Assembly: GCA_004143645.1 (NCBI GenBank) | Contig: RXPK01000073.1 | Span: 534,319 to 598,318 of the forward strand | Direction: 5' to 3' | Length of the DNA stretch: 64,000 bases | DNA from: Protaetia brevitarsis | Taxonomy: Eukaryota; Arthropoda; Insecta; Coleoptera; Scarabaeidae | Shown: positions 1 through 10,915 of the stretch, one piece after another | Layout of the letters: each line of letters opens with the position of its first letter | Numbering within the stretch: the stretch's first letter is position 1 | Notes under the pieces: model-generated | Told to the model about the DNA's origin: nothing | What the model saw: the letters and a program-made list of their open reading frames with translations, nothing else | The model's database searches: none | Translations under genes and position numbers: made by a program

Positions 1-748
1 AGTGAATCGGTAGTTGTTTTAGAAGAAACTGCTTTATTTAAATCGATCCAAGATTTTGTACTAAAAATGTGACTTTGAGATTTTTCATGTCGTTCTGTAA
101 CCTGAGGTAAATGTCTCCAATCGTTATATCCCTTAACAAAGGCACTAGAAAAGGTTTTAAATATTTTGCAAGGAAAACAAAATACACAATCTTTTAATCT
201 TGAATACACCAGCCAAACTCTTGGAATTATTTCCCCATTACTTAATTTTCTTTTATAATAACTAGATGCAAAGGCTCTGTTATCTTTATTTAAAGGAAAA
301 TTTACATCCGCTTCTGTAAGTTGGGTAGGACCTAACTCTACTAAAGTTAATTTAATTTTATCTGATAATACAGAAGGCCAACAGCTGGGATCCTTATAGG
401 CATTATCTCTATAAGAAACTTGACAAATATTGTCGAAACTTACTTCTTTCAGCCAACCCCGATCTTCCGAGTCCTCTTTAGTCCCGGTTTCACTAGTTTC
501 AAGATTTGGTTCTTCAATTAAAACATCTTCCATTTGAGTTATGTTTGACGGATATGATTGTTCCTCTTGTGATCTATCGCTATCATTGACATTTCAATTT
601 CGGTCTTTGTCACATTTGCATCTCGGAACTTGATGGCGCATCTGAGATTAAAAAGATTCAAGAGAACCACAACCTTCTTTATTAATTCCTCTTTTTCCAG
701 TTTTCTCTTTCTGTATTGTGCCCAGAAGCTTTTTCGCTTATCAGACAT
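1..748 (-). pseudogene. hAT transposase, ZMYM1-like, N-terminal part with frameshift
   Basis: Start MSDKRK at 748 is followed by a basic RKRKLEKEE stretch. After a frameshift near 560 the reading continues through an acidic linker into RGWLKEVSFDN and then a TTF/ZMYM-type zinc-binding region (WLVYSRLKDCVFCFPCKIF, then GYNDWRHLP and a HE..S.SH pattern). This architecture, a basic N-terminus followed by a TTF zinc finger, is known from ZMYM1-like hAT transposases that are very common in insects. The DDE/RNase H-like part would lie left of position 1. At least one frameshift suggests this copy is dead. A host ZMYM1 gene is unlikely given the hAT terminus upstream. Confidence 0.72.
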
Positions 749-779
749 CTGTAAAAAATTAAGGTATGATATCATATTA

Positions 780-1780
780 TATCGCTGATGCGTGGGTGTT
801 CTATGTTGTCTATTACTACTTTTCGTATTTCTAATAGCAAAAAATCCTGTTCAGTGATCAGGAACAGTGTTCACCAATTTTGATATGTATTAAAACCGTT
901 AACATTATAAAATATTTCAATAAAACGAATATATACCCTGTATCTCACGAATAATAAATTTAGAGAAATCGTATTAAAGGTTTTTATCTAGTTCACCACA
1001 TTAAAATATGCTATAAATTGAATCAATCGATACGAGGTGCATCATTTGAAAAACAATACATTATAAAACAATATCAAAACAATATTTAAAAGCTTTATTT
1101 AAATTTTTAAGTGCAAAAGAAAAATATTTTAAAGTGTACCTACCTTTAATTATTTTCATTGACCAGCAATCACAAAATCAAGCACAAAAATTAGCGACCA
1201 AAAATCGTGTTGAAATAAGAGGTAACACATTTAAAATAAACGTAAATTGCGTGGGGTTGTATTTATAAGCTCTGACTATGAACAAGTAATTTCCTGCTAA
1301 ATAGTGCAGAGCAGAGCGACAGATCGTTGGCCGATGATGAGTTCGGGTGGGGTGATGGTGATTTTTTTAAACGTGTTCAAACAAGAATGGTAAAATGATA
1401 TTGTTGTATAAGTAAATTCACCGACGTTGGCGATAACTTTTTAGAATAAGGGATAATATTTTGTTGAAAAAATGAGGCAATGAGTTATTTCTTAATTTTC
1501 GCGTTAAATAGAAGCTGAATCCTCGAATATTGCAGAGGTTCTGAGAACAACATTTTGTCGAAGAAAGTGACATAAATAAATTCAATAGCAATTTGCAATC
1601 ATCAGAAAAATTATTACAATTAGAAATGCCACCATTTTTTTTTGCGTTTTTAAAACTAATGTATATTTGTTTAAATTCAGTTAATTGTAAAAAATATTTT
1701 TATATCTAAGCAATTACGAAATATAATTTATTCTTTTCAATATCAATTATTTTACTTTTGACATTTTCTTTATTTAACAA
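780..1780. other. Gene-free 5' region of the hAT element
   Basis: AT-rich DNA between the GC-rich terminus and the transposase start. I see no open frame or repeat of note; it is presumably leader and promoter of the element. Confidence 0.5.
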
Positions 1781-1924
1781 GGCGGCTATCGCCGCCCTCT
1801 TGACTTGCCGCCCGGGTGCCCCGCACCCCTAGCACCCCCGGGTCGGAGCGCCCCTGTAAATCATGATAATTTACACACTGAATACAAGAACTTTACAATT
1901 AAAATGTGTGGAGCTTAAACACAT

Positions 1925-2335
1925 AGTGCGGCATCCTTGGTGACCTAACCCTGCTTCTTTGAAGAAACGGTAAAGGGGAATGTGTACAGCAACTTTCGAA
2001 AATGTGTCGTTAGAAACAAGAAGAGATATGTGGTTCCAACGTGATGGTTGTCCTGCACAATTTGCTGCAGAGAAAAATTAAGTGAAAAGTTTCCAAATAA
2101 ATGGATTGGGAGAGGGTCCGAAATTTCATGGCCAGCTAGATCACCAGACCTAACATGTTTAGACTATTATTTTTGAGGAAGGGTGAAAGATATTATTTAT
2201 CAAAATCAACTGCAAAGTGCGAAACAAATGAAGATAAGAATAAGGCAAACGTTTAGATCCATATCTAATTTATAAGAACTTTGAGGCCAGAATAGAGCGA
2301 TGCATAGAAAGAAACGGCAGATATTTTGAATAATT
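1925..2335 (+). pseudogene. Tc1/mariner-type transposase remnant (DDE_3 end)
   Basis: Plus-strand translation in shifting frames gives TRRDMWFQRDGCPAQFA, then FPNKWIGRGSEISWPARSPDL and a YYF.GRVKDIIY stretch. This is the classic second-Asp motif (QRDGCPAH) and the WPARSPDL block of Tc1/mariner-superfamily transposases. In-frame stops (for example TGA in place of the Trp of FLWG) and loss of the N-terminal half make it a fossil. It is distinct from the mariners at 14250 and 18124. No terminal repeats could be assigned. Confidence 0.7.
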
Positions 2336-2399
2336 TATTTTGATTTAGTTATTTTACATTAAGTTCAATAATTTTTTGTGATTATTGTAATCTATTTTT

Positions 2400-3851
2400 T
2401 TAATGTAATGTGTGCGTCTGGTTTTTCAACAATTACTAGGTTATGTACTCAGTCTGCAGGTTCATCTACTTTGTAAATAATGTCCTTCTTAACTAGTGAA
2501 TCTAATGTGGTTTTAATTTAGGTAAAATACTTTCTGGAACCCTACGTGTAAGCTTTACTACTGGCTGTACTCCTGCCTTAAGTACAATTTTATATTTCCC
2601 TAGTCCTGTAAATACACACTTATTTTTATTTAAAAATAACTGTTTCTCATCTGTCTTATTCACAATAGCATTAATTCGAGATACTAAATTAAATCGCACA
2701 CGATCATCTCTACCCAAGAGTGGTGATGAATCTATATCAACAATAGTGAATTTTGTAGCAAACACATTATTTCTTACATTACAACTTAAATACACTGCCC
2801 CTAATGATACTACTTTGCTTTTATTATAAACAAGTAACGATGTGCTTGTTTGCAATATTTCTACTCTGTTTTTGCTTACTTTATTAATTTCATTTAAATA
2901 CTTAACTGGTAGTATGCTGCAATCAGCACCAGTATCAAGCTTAATGTCTATTGTGTAAATGTGATTAATTGTAATCTCTTCAGTCCATTTGTTCGACACT
3001 CTATACAACTTCACTTGCTCTGGTGTATTACAGCTGCATACTTCACTATCGTTAGTAAGCGAATCAATCGTAAAACTGCTTCCACTGCTATTTTCTTCTT
3101 CTTCCACTACTTCCTTAATTTCTGTTTTCCTTTTATTGTGACTTTTCTTCTTGTTACATCGAAGAGCGAAATGATTTGGCTTTTGGCAAATAGCACATTT
3201 TTTCCCATAAGCCGGGCATTCTTTCAGCTTGTGTGATCTTCCACACATTTTACAATTTATGACTACCCTGTTAGTGTTTCTTACTTGATTTACTTCTATT
3301 GGTTTCTCTTGTAAAGATTTTAGTTGTAATTTTCCAGCCTCAGCCGCTCTGCAGTGATTGATGCACGATGTCAATGATAGGTCACTGATTCTTAACAATC
3401 TCTCTTGTAATGCTGTATCGTTGACATCAGCTACTATTCTGTCCCTAATCAACCTATCTTCTTGATCACCAATTCACATAACTTTCACTGACAATTTCAA
3501 ATCTGTCAGAAACGCCTAGAATCCTTCCTCTTTCTTTTGTACTCTCGAAAAGAACTTATAACTTTCAAGTATAATATTTTTTCTAGGAATGCAATGACTT
3601 TGGAAACTTTCTACTTACTAGACTACTTTCTCATACTTTTTTCTATCTTCGTCTTTGAGGGGCAATGTATTAAATATATAAACAGCTTCATCTCTCGCTA
3701 TATTCAAGATTATGGCAATTTTTGTTTCTTCAACTTTCGTTTGTGACCCTGTTGCTTTCATGAACAACTCAAATCGTTGCTTAAATCTTTTCCATTCGGA
3801 TGCTCCTCCTCTAAAGTCCATTTTGTTAGCTTTGTTGAAGTTTTCCTCCAT
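2400..3851 (-). pseudogene. Ty3/gypsy gag-protease-RT start (decayed)
   Basis: Reading leftward from ATG 3851, a gag-like region (MEENFNKANKMDFRGG, WKRFKQRFELFM) is broken by stops around 3480-3620. It resumes in a 316-codon open frame with two CCHC knuckles (CKMCGRSHKLKECP, CAICQKPNHFALRC) and an aspartic protease (IKLDTGADCSILP). The linker to reverse transcriptase follows (KLKPH, then KDIIYKVDEPAD and VHNLVIVEKPD). The Trp normally between the last two motifs is a TGA stop. The copy ends near 2400, so palm, RNase H and integrase are missing. It encodes the capsid and protease of a retrotransposon and is not functional. Confidence 0.85.
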
Positions 3852-3859
3852 TTTTGTTT

Positions 3860-4200
3860 TCGTATCTCTACCACTGTATGTACTGCTGTGGTTTAGGCAA
3901 CCCATTTCGCTGAGTGTATTTCAAGTTGCATATTTTTGGTTATTTATTGGTTGTTTTCTTTGCTTAAAACAGCTGATTCAGTTTACCGAGAGTTTTTTTT
4001 TACAAATTTTGATGTTTATTTTGTATAAGTTTAGTTAAAGAGTTGATTGTGTGATTTAATTAATTAAGTGTTAAGTTTTTTTTAAATTAATTCCATTCAT
4101 TTATTTGTCTAGTGTTCGCTAGTGTTGTTTTAATGCGGATTCTATTCAATATTGTCGTTGAATTGTAATACGACTGCGTTGTACGATTTAGAGAGAGAGA
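3860..4200 (-). repeat. LTR/leader-like T-rich block, partial copy 1
   Basis: Plus-strand T-rich DNA that shares ordered words with 49220-49460 (for example tagttaaagagtt, tgttaagttttt, ccattcatt, gattctatt, ttgtcgttg). It also shares the GTACTGCTGTGGT end with 20245. It lies directly upstream (minus strand) of the gag start at 3851, so it is probably the LTR or 5' leader of that gypsy family. It is cut near 4200, where a protease-like reading frame on the other strand begins. Confidence 0.5.
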
Positions 4201-4481
4201 AATTAGGGAAATTCATTCCAACACGAAGAATCACAATTGTAACTGCTACTAAGAAAGTGATTGCTGTAATCAATAAAATTTTTGTTACTGAGTATAAACT
4301 TCTCAATTTAAAATTTCTGGGAGAATTTATTTTTGTAAAAGGATTGCGCAGACACGGAATTATTGGGATTGATTTGCTAAATAAGATGAAAGCGATTATT
4401 GATGTAGAAAAGAAATTTATCCTGATAGGAGCCTACTGGGATGATAAATTCTGCTTGATCCTTCTCCGAGGCAAAACATAG
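4152..4481 (+). pseudogene. Retroelement aspartic-protease fragment
   Basis: The 109-codon frame contains RRITIVTATKKVIAVINKIF and then GLRRHGIIGIDLLNKMKAIID. The GIIGIDLL pattern is the C-terminal flap/hydrophobic block of retroviral-type proteases (consensus roughly ILG.D.L). The N-terminal DTGA active-site half is missing; the first 15 or so codons are LTR-like DNA. So this is a junction between LTR-like sequence and a protease remnant, not a gene. It has the opposite orientation to the gypsy piece at 2400-3851. Confidence 0.5.
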
Positions 4482-4789
4482 TTTAAAACATCCTGGTACA
4501 GCCAAGGGATTATATATATATATAATTCGATAACATCGTTTCTGTCTATTTTTTGTGAAATGCAATTGCTTTTATAAATAAAATTGTCGTAACATGCCAT
4601 TTTCGAGTTAATTGCTACTGCCGTATCCAACACATATATCCAGGCTCAGCTTCTGCTATACCCTGCTCCTTAATGCTTACACATTTAAATAAAAATCCGC
4701 ATGATTAATTCTTTTGACAGAATTTGGTACGGATAACTATTTTTCTTGGGTACTCATCATTATATTTAATGGTCTGCAAAATATGGTAC

Positions 4790-5101
4790 GTTTTCGAAAG
4801 ACATGAAAACGTCAAAATGTTGTCAAAATCGTAAATATCTCAAAAACGGTTGAATTTAAGGGTAGAGAACATTAGTGAAAATTGTATTCAAATAATCTGT
4901 AGAATTCATTGAGGTAAGAAAAAACATATGATTCCATTTAAAATAAGAAAATTGCTATCCACTTCCGGTGTAATGGAACGTTTCCGGAAGTTAAAAATGT
5001 TTTTGTATGATTCTTTAAGTGGAGTTTTGTTATTAATTTTTTTTGTCGCATGCAATAGATCGCGAGAAAAAGATAGTGGACGAGTAGTTTGAAACACCCT
5101 G
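4790..5101. repeat. Probable MITE/mariner-type terminus
   Basis: The minus strand starting at 5101 reads ACAGGGTGTTTCAAACTAC, preceded by TA. That is the kind of terminus seen on many insect mariner-like MITEs. Inside are motifs such as aatatctcaaaaacggtt. A matching opposite terminus was not found, so the left limit is approximate. Confidence 0.35.
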
Positions 5102-5269
5102 TATTTTTCTAAATTGTTCGTTTTAAGTTCTTTTGGTGGATAGGTTAATATATTTTTAAATCTAGAGAAAGATCTGTCTATGTCACATGAAGTAACTGGT
5201 GCGAAATGGAAATATGTAATTAAATTCTTATATTTTAAATATAGACTTTAATTTTAGGTAGTAAAAGTG

Positions 5270-5815
5270 TTATTGGACATTTTTTTTAGTAGCATATAAT
5301 CTGGATTTCTTTGTAAAACCGCATTAATTTTCTGTTCCGTATCTTTTCGCCAATCGATCTCTCATATTTTTTAAAATACTAAGCAATGATTCTAAATGTT
5401 GAAGGGATTCAGTTAATTTTAAATTTTTGTTTTCTAGAAACTTGATCGTTTTTGTTACGCCTGAGAAATGTTTATTAATAAATTCTAATTGCTCGACTAA
5501 ATCTTGTTTTACAATTAATGCTTGGACAGCAGTAACACTTCAAGTATCTCGTTTTAACTTTAATAGAAAAAGGTTTTAAAATACGACAGTCTTGGGCCTA
5601 AAAAAAAAAAATGCGGCTTCTAACCATGTACCTCGTCGTGTTAATACAGGTTCTGGCGGCAAAACTATATTCGGGCACACATTTCTTTATATAACTTTAT
5701 CCTAGTTGGTGCTTTGAATAATGTCTATTTAAATGAGTTAAACAATGAATTAACATCGGGGATTTCTTCACGAATGCGTTCAGCAATGCGATGTATTGCA
5801 TGCACTACATGTTAA
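5270..5815 (-). pseudogene. hAT-type transposase C-terminal fragment
   Basis: Minus-strand frames give a His-rich CMQYIALLNAF-type start, then SIVLPPEP-like and TRYMV/TRWG-like blocks. A helical stretch follows (QALIVKQDLVEQLEFINKHF, then TIKFLENKNLKLTESLQHLESLL), ending near RDRLAKRYGT. That order matches the region before the dimerisation domain in hAT-like insect transposases often annotated as uncharacterised. Several stops and frameshifts are present. It is not the missing half of the element at 1-1856, because the order along the strand is wrong. Confidence 0.5.
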
Positions 5816-5839
5816 TAATAAAAATGGTGTTTGTCTTTT

Positions 5840-7514
5840 CTCCTTCATGACATCAGAACTATACATTTACACACATAACATTACATCATTAACATAACCC
5901 TCATCTTATCCTTCTCGATTACTATTTTCTAGACACTACTCCACTACCAACTACTGCTAATAAAAACAACTATACTATCCTAAACTAAACGGCAGTAACT
6001 TTAAAAATGATGTCATTGTTCACAACACTCTTACTCAATGATATCGTTCTCTTTTACAAACAATTGAAAGGAATTCTTTCCCAATGGCTTAGTCAGAACA
6101 TCAGCTAGTTGTTGTTTGCTATTAATGTATTCGACATGGATAATACCTTGTTCTACCTTTTGCTTTATACAATTATATTTAGTGTCTATATGTTAAGTCT
6201 TTTTTGGTCCGAACTTTTAATTGATTTTATCGTGCTTCGATTATCTTCAAAAATCGTTAAACTTTTTACACTTATGTTTAAATCTAACAATAGCTTTTTG
6301 GTCCAGCATCCTTTTGCTGAAGCTTCACATGGTGCCACAAATTCTGCTTCAGTAGTACTGAGTGGTACTGTCGCTTGTTTTCTTGATCTCCATACAATAG
6401 TATTATCGTATACTTTAAATAAATACCTCGTCGTTGATTTCCTCTCATGATCCCTTGCCCAATCAGCATCGCCATAACCAATAACTGGGTTACTATTTTT
6501 ATACTATACTATACTATGCTATTTAGTGACAATATTACAAGTCTCCTAGTACATTGTCAAAAAGACATATACTTCAATTTGTAACTGAGTGTTTCTTGAA
6601 TGTATCTCAAAATTCTTTTGAGTGCTTTCCACAGACTCTCGCTCAGTTTAGATTGATATCTACTGAAGTAATAAACGGAAGTGATTAGATCCGGTCTTGA
6701 TCTCACTGTGGCATACATTAGGGAACCTATAAGTGACCAACATAATTTTTTGTATGATTCATCGATCACATATCTTTCATCAAATTTAAAATTTATATTC
6801 GTAGATGACTCGGTCGGTTTACACTCATTCATTCTGTAGTTCTTCAAAACTTTCTTCAGATATTTAGAATGATCTATCAAGATATGTTCTGGCCCTTTAG
6901 TTATTGCTATTCCTAACTATGTGAGATTTTTCCGATCCCAAATTTCTTTGACAGGAACGTTTTTACTGATCTTATTCCTTGTAAGTTGCTTCCCAAAATT
7001 AATAAGTCGTCGACGTAAAGCAATAAGTACAAATCGCCTTTACTGTACAAGCAAACGTCATTCTGATCTTTCAAAGCCATAACTAATTATTGTTTCAGTA
7101 AAACGTTTATACCAGTAATTGGATGACTTCTTCGTCGATTCTGCCATATAAACAAGCTCCCTTAATATCCATTTGATGAATAGAGTAATTTCTATGAACT
7201 GCAACTCATAATAATATTCTCATGGAAGCCTCGATACTGGCGAGTACACATCGTCACAAATCTCCTTCTGTTGAAAACCTCGAACCACTAATCTAGCTTT
7301 GCAAATGTCTTTATTGTTTACATTGTTCTTTGTAAAGGCCCATTTGCTGTCTAATAACTTGATATTCTTTGCTTTAGGAACTGCTTCCCATGTATTACTA
7401 TCTTCTAATATCTTTATTTCTTCTTCTGTATCTCTTTTCCAATACTCTTTATCCTTCCTCGATTATATTTTCATCAAAACATACGGGTGTATCATCATCT
7501 AATCGAGTTGCTTC
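5840..7514 (-). pseudogene. Ty1/copia reverse transcriptase-RNase H remnant
   Basis: From right to left: WKRDTEEEIKILEDNN and WAFTKNNVN (start of RT), LVVRGFQQKE, DVYSPVSR and IHQMDI. Then YLLLYVDDLLILGSN (the VDD catalytic motif), the SKYLKKVLKNYRMNECKP frame with GSLMYATVRSRPDL, and finally RNase H (RKQATVPLSTTEAEF). The block order is that of Ty1/copia pol. It is split across frames with many stops. The Harbinger at 7518 interrupts the polyprotein, and integrase remains continue beyond 10447. The stretch 5840-6030 may hold the 3' LTR, since TGTTGTGAACAATGACAT reads leftward from about 6030. Confidence 0.82.
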
Positions 7515-7529
7515 CAGGGGCGCTATTCT

Positions 7530-7580
7530 GGAAATCTTTCGTATACGAATATGTGACCGTTTTCGTATACGAAAGCAAAT
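7530..7580. promoter_or_regulatory. Left subterminal palindromes TTCGTATACGAA
   Basis: Two copies of the palindrome TTCGTATACGAA lie near 7538 and 7562, just inside the left inverted repeat. Matching copies lie near the right end (10371-10410). Paired subterminal palindromes are good candidates for binding sites of the Harbinger transposase or its Myb-like partner; this role is inferred. Confidence 0.55.
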
Positions 7581-7747
7581 TCGGTATTCCTGAACCGCAC
7601 GAAACGAAAATCGCTATTCGAATACGAACTTGAAATACATCGAGCGGTTAATAGGTACTCGAATCGCCCGAATCTTCCTTCAATTTCAATTTTCGCTTGT
7701 ACTGTCGGTTGATCGCTAGCTAATCTTAACTTTCCAAGTGGTTTAAA

Positions 7748-9104
7748 ATGGCAAATTTTGATGAAATTGCTCATTTGTTAGCTATTGAAGTTTTGGAAAA
7801 TGCGGAAGCAATAGGAAACCGACGAAGAAATATTTTCTACGAGAGAAAAAACCCATTTGTAGACTTGACTGATGAACATTTCATAAGACTATTTCGTTTA
7901 TCGAAAGATTTAGTACAAAACTTAGTCAATATAGTGACAAATTATATTGTATGTGGTACCCGAAGGTCTGCTTTAGATGTAAGAACAAAGGTAGGTGTAA
8001 CATATGTTCAGTAGAAATTATAAATAATGTATAGTAAATTTTTGTAGGTGTTGATTGCACTTCGCTTTTTTGCCAATGGAAGCTATCAAATAGATGCTGC
8101 GTGCAATATTTTTACAGCTGTAAGTCAGTCATGTGTTTCCAGAGCTATTCATGATGTTGTGGATGTTTTAAATAGGCCTGATATTTTTAATGAATATGTT
8201 CATTTCCCACGAACTATGCAAGAGAACTAGAACACATTCGTAATGAGTAGGTATTTTATCAAACACTATACTAGTATATGAAAATATTATTCCCATTTAG
8301 ATTCTATGGAAAGCATAATTTTCCTGGAATGATTGGCTGTATTGATTGCACACACATAGCAATATTTCCTCCAAAAATAAATGATCCAGAATATCCAGAA
8401 ATGATATATGTCAATAGGAAAAAATATCATTCTATCAATGTGCAATTGGTTTGTTTTACATTGAATAAGAAATACAGGATACTAATGGCATCATTTCAGA
8501 TATGTGACCCAAACTTAAAAATAATTAATGTGAACTCAAGATTCTCAGGAACCACAAACGATGCATACATCTGGCGAAATTCTGAAGTACAACGATTTCT
8601 CGTTGAATTGCATAGACGAAGAAATAATTCATTTTATTTATCAGGTATGGCAACATGATTTTTTTTTCTGAAGTATATAACATAAAGCACATTGCAGGTG
8701 ACTCTGGTTATCCATTGAGACCATGGCTTTTAACACCTTTACCAGACGATCCACAACCAGGTACACCAGAAGCAGCATTTAACATTGCTCATAAGCGAAC
8801 CCGATGTTTAATTGAAAGATGCAATGGAGTTTTGAAAATGAGATTTCGTTGTTTACTAAAACATCGAGTACTTCATTATGATCCACAGACATGCTCTAAA
8901 ATAATAAACGCATGCGTTGTATTGCACAATATGTGTATACAAAACAATATTCCGATGCCAGCTGATGATATACCCAACGACATTGATTTGGGTGTATTAG
9001 CACCTCGGCCAAATGTAGAAATAAATGTTCAAGGTAGGGTTGATCCAAACTTAGTTGAAGGCAAAAGATTACGTGAACGAGTTATTAGAAATTATTTTCG
9101 TTAG
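7748..9104 (+). CDS. Harbinger transposase (HARBI1-like), four exons, one frameshift
   Basis: DDE nuclease that cuts and pastes the Harbinger element. Exons inferred from GT..AG borders are 7748-7990, 8048-8246, 8301-8644 and 8698-9104. Together they encode about 397 residues, near the usual family length. Exon 1 starts MANFDEIAHLLAIEV. The catalytic triad is visible: Asp in GCIDCTHIAIF (exon 3), Asp in GDSGYPLRPW across the exon 3/4 junction, and Glu in CLIERCNGVLKMRF (exon 4). The only damage I see is a small indel at about 8226, just before LEHIRNE, which shifts the frame. If that is a base error the gene could be intact. The stop falls at 9104. Confidence 0.88.
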
Positions 9105-9136
9105 TTCCTTTAATAACTAATAAATGTATACAATTT

Positions 9137-10097
9137 TTACAATAAAATCTCATTTATAACATCCTTTATTTCACTTAGAACTTGGACCTGTTCTTTTAAT
9201 ATTTTATTTTGCTCATCTAGTAAAAGGTTCTTTTTTTCTTTTGAAACTACAACCCTTTCCAACAGTGCTAATTTTGCGGTTGCGTATTTAGATTTTTCCG
9301 CCAACTTTGCTTCTGCTGTACGAGCCAGCGTTGAAGCAGCGTCTGATGCACGGTAAACACTTTTAGACCTAGTAGAAGCTAAAACACATTTATCTTCAGT
9401 ATTTAAAACCAGTACTAAAACCACAAAAAAATACCTGATTTAAAAATATTGCTGCTTGATTTGTGTGGTGTATTTTTATATGGTCATTACTTGTGCCTGC
9501 TGGTACTTCATTTAATTCTGGAATTTGATTCTCAATTCTTTGTTCTAAATGTGGTTGTACCTCTTTCTCAAAGGAATCATCAAAATTCTATAAATTAAAA
9601 TTAATTACCTTACCATACTTAAGCTCAATATTTAATGAATACTTACAAAACAAACTTGTGATTCCAAAATATTGTTATGTCCATTTGTGCATACAGGTTT
9701 TATTAAATTTAGTATTTGCGAGTCCATTTCAGATACTTGTAGTGATGGATCAAGTTGTCCTCCTCCTGTTTTATTAATTTCTTTATTATGTTTACTACAT
9801 TTTAATTTAGTGGCCGTCTTATATCTGCCATGTAAAAAATATCACCAACTATGACCACTATTGCTAATAATTTATTCATTAAAACATTATATTTTACCTT
9901 TTCCAATGGCGCCAATCTTTGTTTGCTCGGGAATACTATTTATTGATCAGTTATATTTCTCCACAATTGTTGAGCAGTTTTGTAAGTAAATTCATTGGTA
10001 AATTTTCGACTTAACAATTCGGGGTGGTTATTTAGAAAATTGTGAATGTGGATTTTTGTTCTTGTGATATATTACCGCTACGTTTCTTATTTTCCAT
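9137..10097 (-). pseudogene. Harbinger Myb/SANT (zeste-like) DNA-binding protein, decayed
   Basis: Accessory protein that in this superfamily binds element ends and imports the transposase. From ATG 10097 the minus strand reads ENKKRSGNISQEQKSTF, then a helix-turn-helix stretch containing HPELL-like, NEFTYKTAQQLW and WRHWK motifs. Across apparent introns come KCSKHNKEINKTGGGQLDP and EVQPHLEQRIENQIPELN. The last exon (9137-9383) is a coiled-coil-like run ending VQVLSEIKDVINEILL. The N-terminal trihelix resembles the regulatory-protein-zeste type often seen in insect Harbingers. Several frame breaks suggest decay. It converges on the transposase gene with only 32 bp between stops. Confidence 0.65.
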
Positions 10098-10364
10098 TTT
10101 AGCAACAAATAATAGTAACCCACAATTCTTCGCGATTGACTGAAAGCAAATGAAGGAAACGAACTAAATAGGTCTATTTAAAACATTCAAAATTTCGTTA
10201 TAGGCACGTATACGCCACATGTTTTCCTTATTTTCGAATTTTAAAAGAACCCTCGCTGCAAGTTTATTGGTTTACGACATCCGATTTGTAGATTCAAGTA
10301 ACGGCAGGTACGTTTTCCATTCGGATCTTCGAACCTTTTGTCGACTGTCGTTCAAGAATACCGA

Positions 10365-10412
10365 TTTTGTTTCGTATACGAATTTAGGCCACTCGGACTT
10401 GTACGTATACGA
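10365..10412. promoter_or_regulatory. Right subterminal palindromes of the Harbinger
   Basis: TTCGTATACGAA and the variant ACGTATACGAAA occur near 10371 and 10403, mirroring those at the left end in spacing from the terminus. Confidence 0.55.
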
Positions 10413-10446
10413 AATTATTCGCTCGGTTTCAAGAATAGCGCCCCAG

Positions 10447-10915
10447 AGCAAATAATACTTCTTCTTAGTCAAAATCCGTTATATAGTTCTGACGTCAATC
10501 TTGGTTTTCGCGAAACATCTCTCCATTCCTTTTCTCCATTTTCCGCCTGTTAGTTTGGTACGTCCTCTTTGGTAGTAACTTCTTTACAGCACTCTTTTGC
10601 TGTTACGTAAATTTTCTTCTGTATGTTCAACGCTAATACTTATTGGCTTTCCCTTGCTAACTTTTCGTTAAATACAACGTTTCGGGCAGCACTATTTTTC
10701 CACTTTCATTCCAAAATTTGTAACTCTCCATCCACCTAACAATATCATTCAGTTTTCCTTAGGATCTAGTAATGTCGCAACTCATGAATAAGCAACACTA
10801 CCGAATTCTTAAATTGTAGACATTAGGTTCACCTTCCCATAATTCATAGCGGTTTTATCCTTTTATGCTGTGAACCTCTTCGTAATGTAAGCGGAAAATA
10901 AATAGTTCCAATTTC
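10447..10915 (-). pseudogene. Ty1/copia integrase C-terminal/linker remnant
   Basis: This continues the copia polyprotein on the far side of the Harbinger. Reading leftward gives YELWEGEPNVYNLRI (the YELW..KPNV.HLR.FGC block that ends copia integrase), then ESYKFWNESGKIV and a QTNRRK/W-rich linker. Frameshifts are frequent. The continuity on both sides of 7518-10443 shows the Harbinger came later. Confidence 0.68.

Larger units (their letters stand above)
1..1856 (-). mobile_element. hAT element (ZMYM1-like), 5' part, cut by window edge
   Basis: On the minus strand the element begins at 1856 with CAGGGGCGCTCC, a typical hAT-style terminus. A GC-rich leader follows (about 1780-1856, in sharp contrast to the AT-rich surroundings), then about 1 kb without a gene, then the transposase gene from 748 to the window edge. 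The other terminus and the 8-bp target duplication lie outside the window, so completeness cannot be judged. The hAT assignment rests on the terminus plus the encoded protein; the orientation is clear. Confidence 0.7.
7518..10443 (+). mobile_element. PIF/Harbinger element, near intact, nested in copia
   Basis: The termini are inverted repeats beginning GGGCGCTATTCT. The left one starts at 7518, the right one ends at 10443, and similarity extends imperfectly for about 100 bp. The target duplication is CAG (7515-7517 and 10444-10446), the 3-bp length typical of the superfamily. The element encodes a DDE transposase rightward and a Myb/SANT-like DNA-binding protein leftward, the standard two-gene Harbinger arrangement with convergent genes. 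Copia pol sequence continues on both sides, so it jumped into an older copia copy. Confidence 0.92.
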
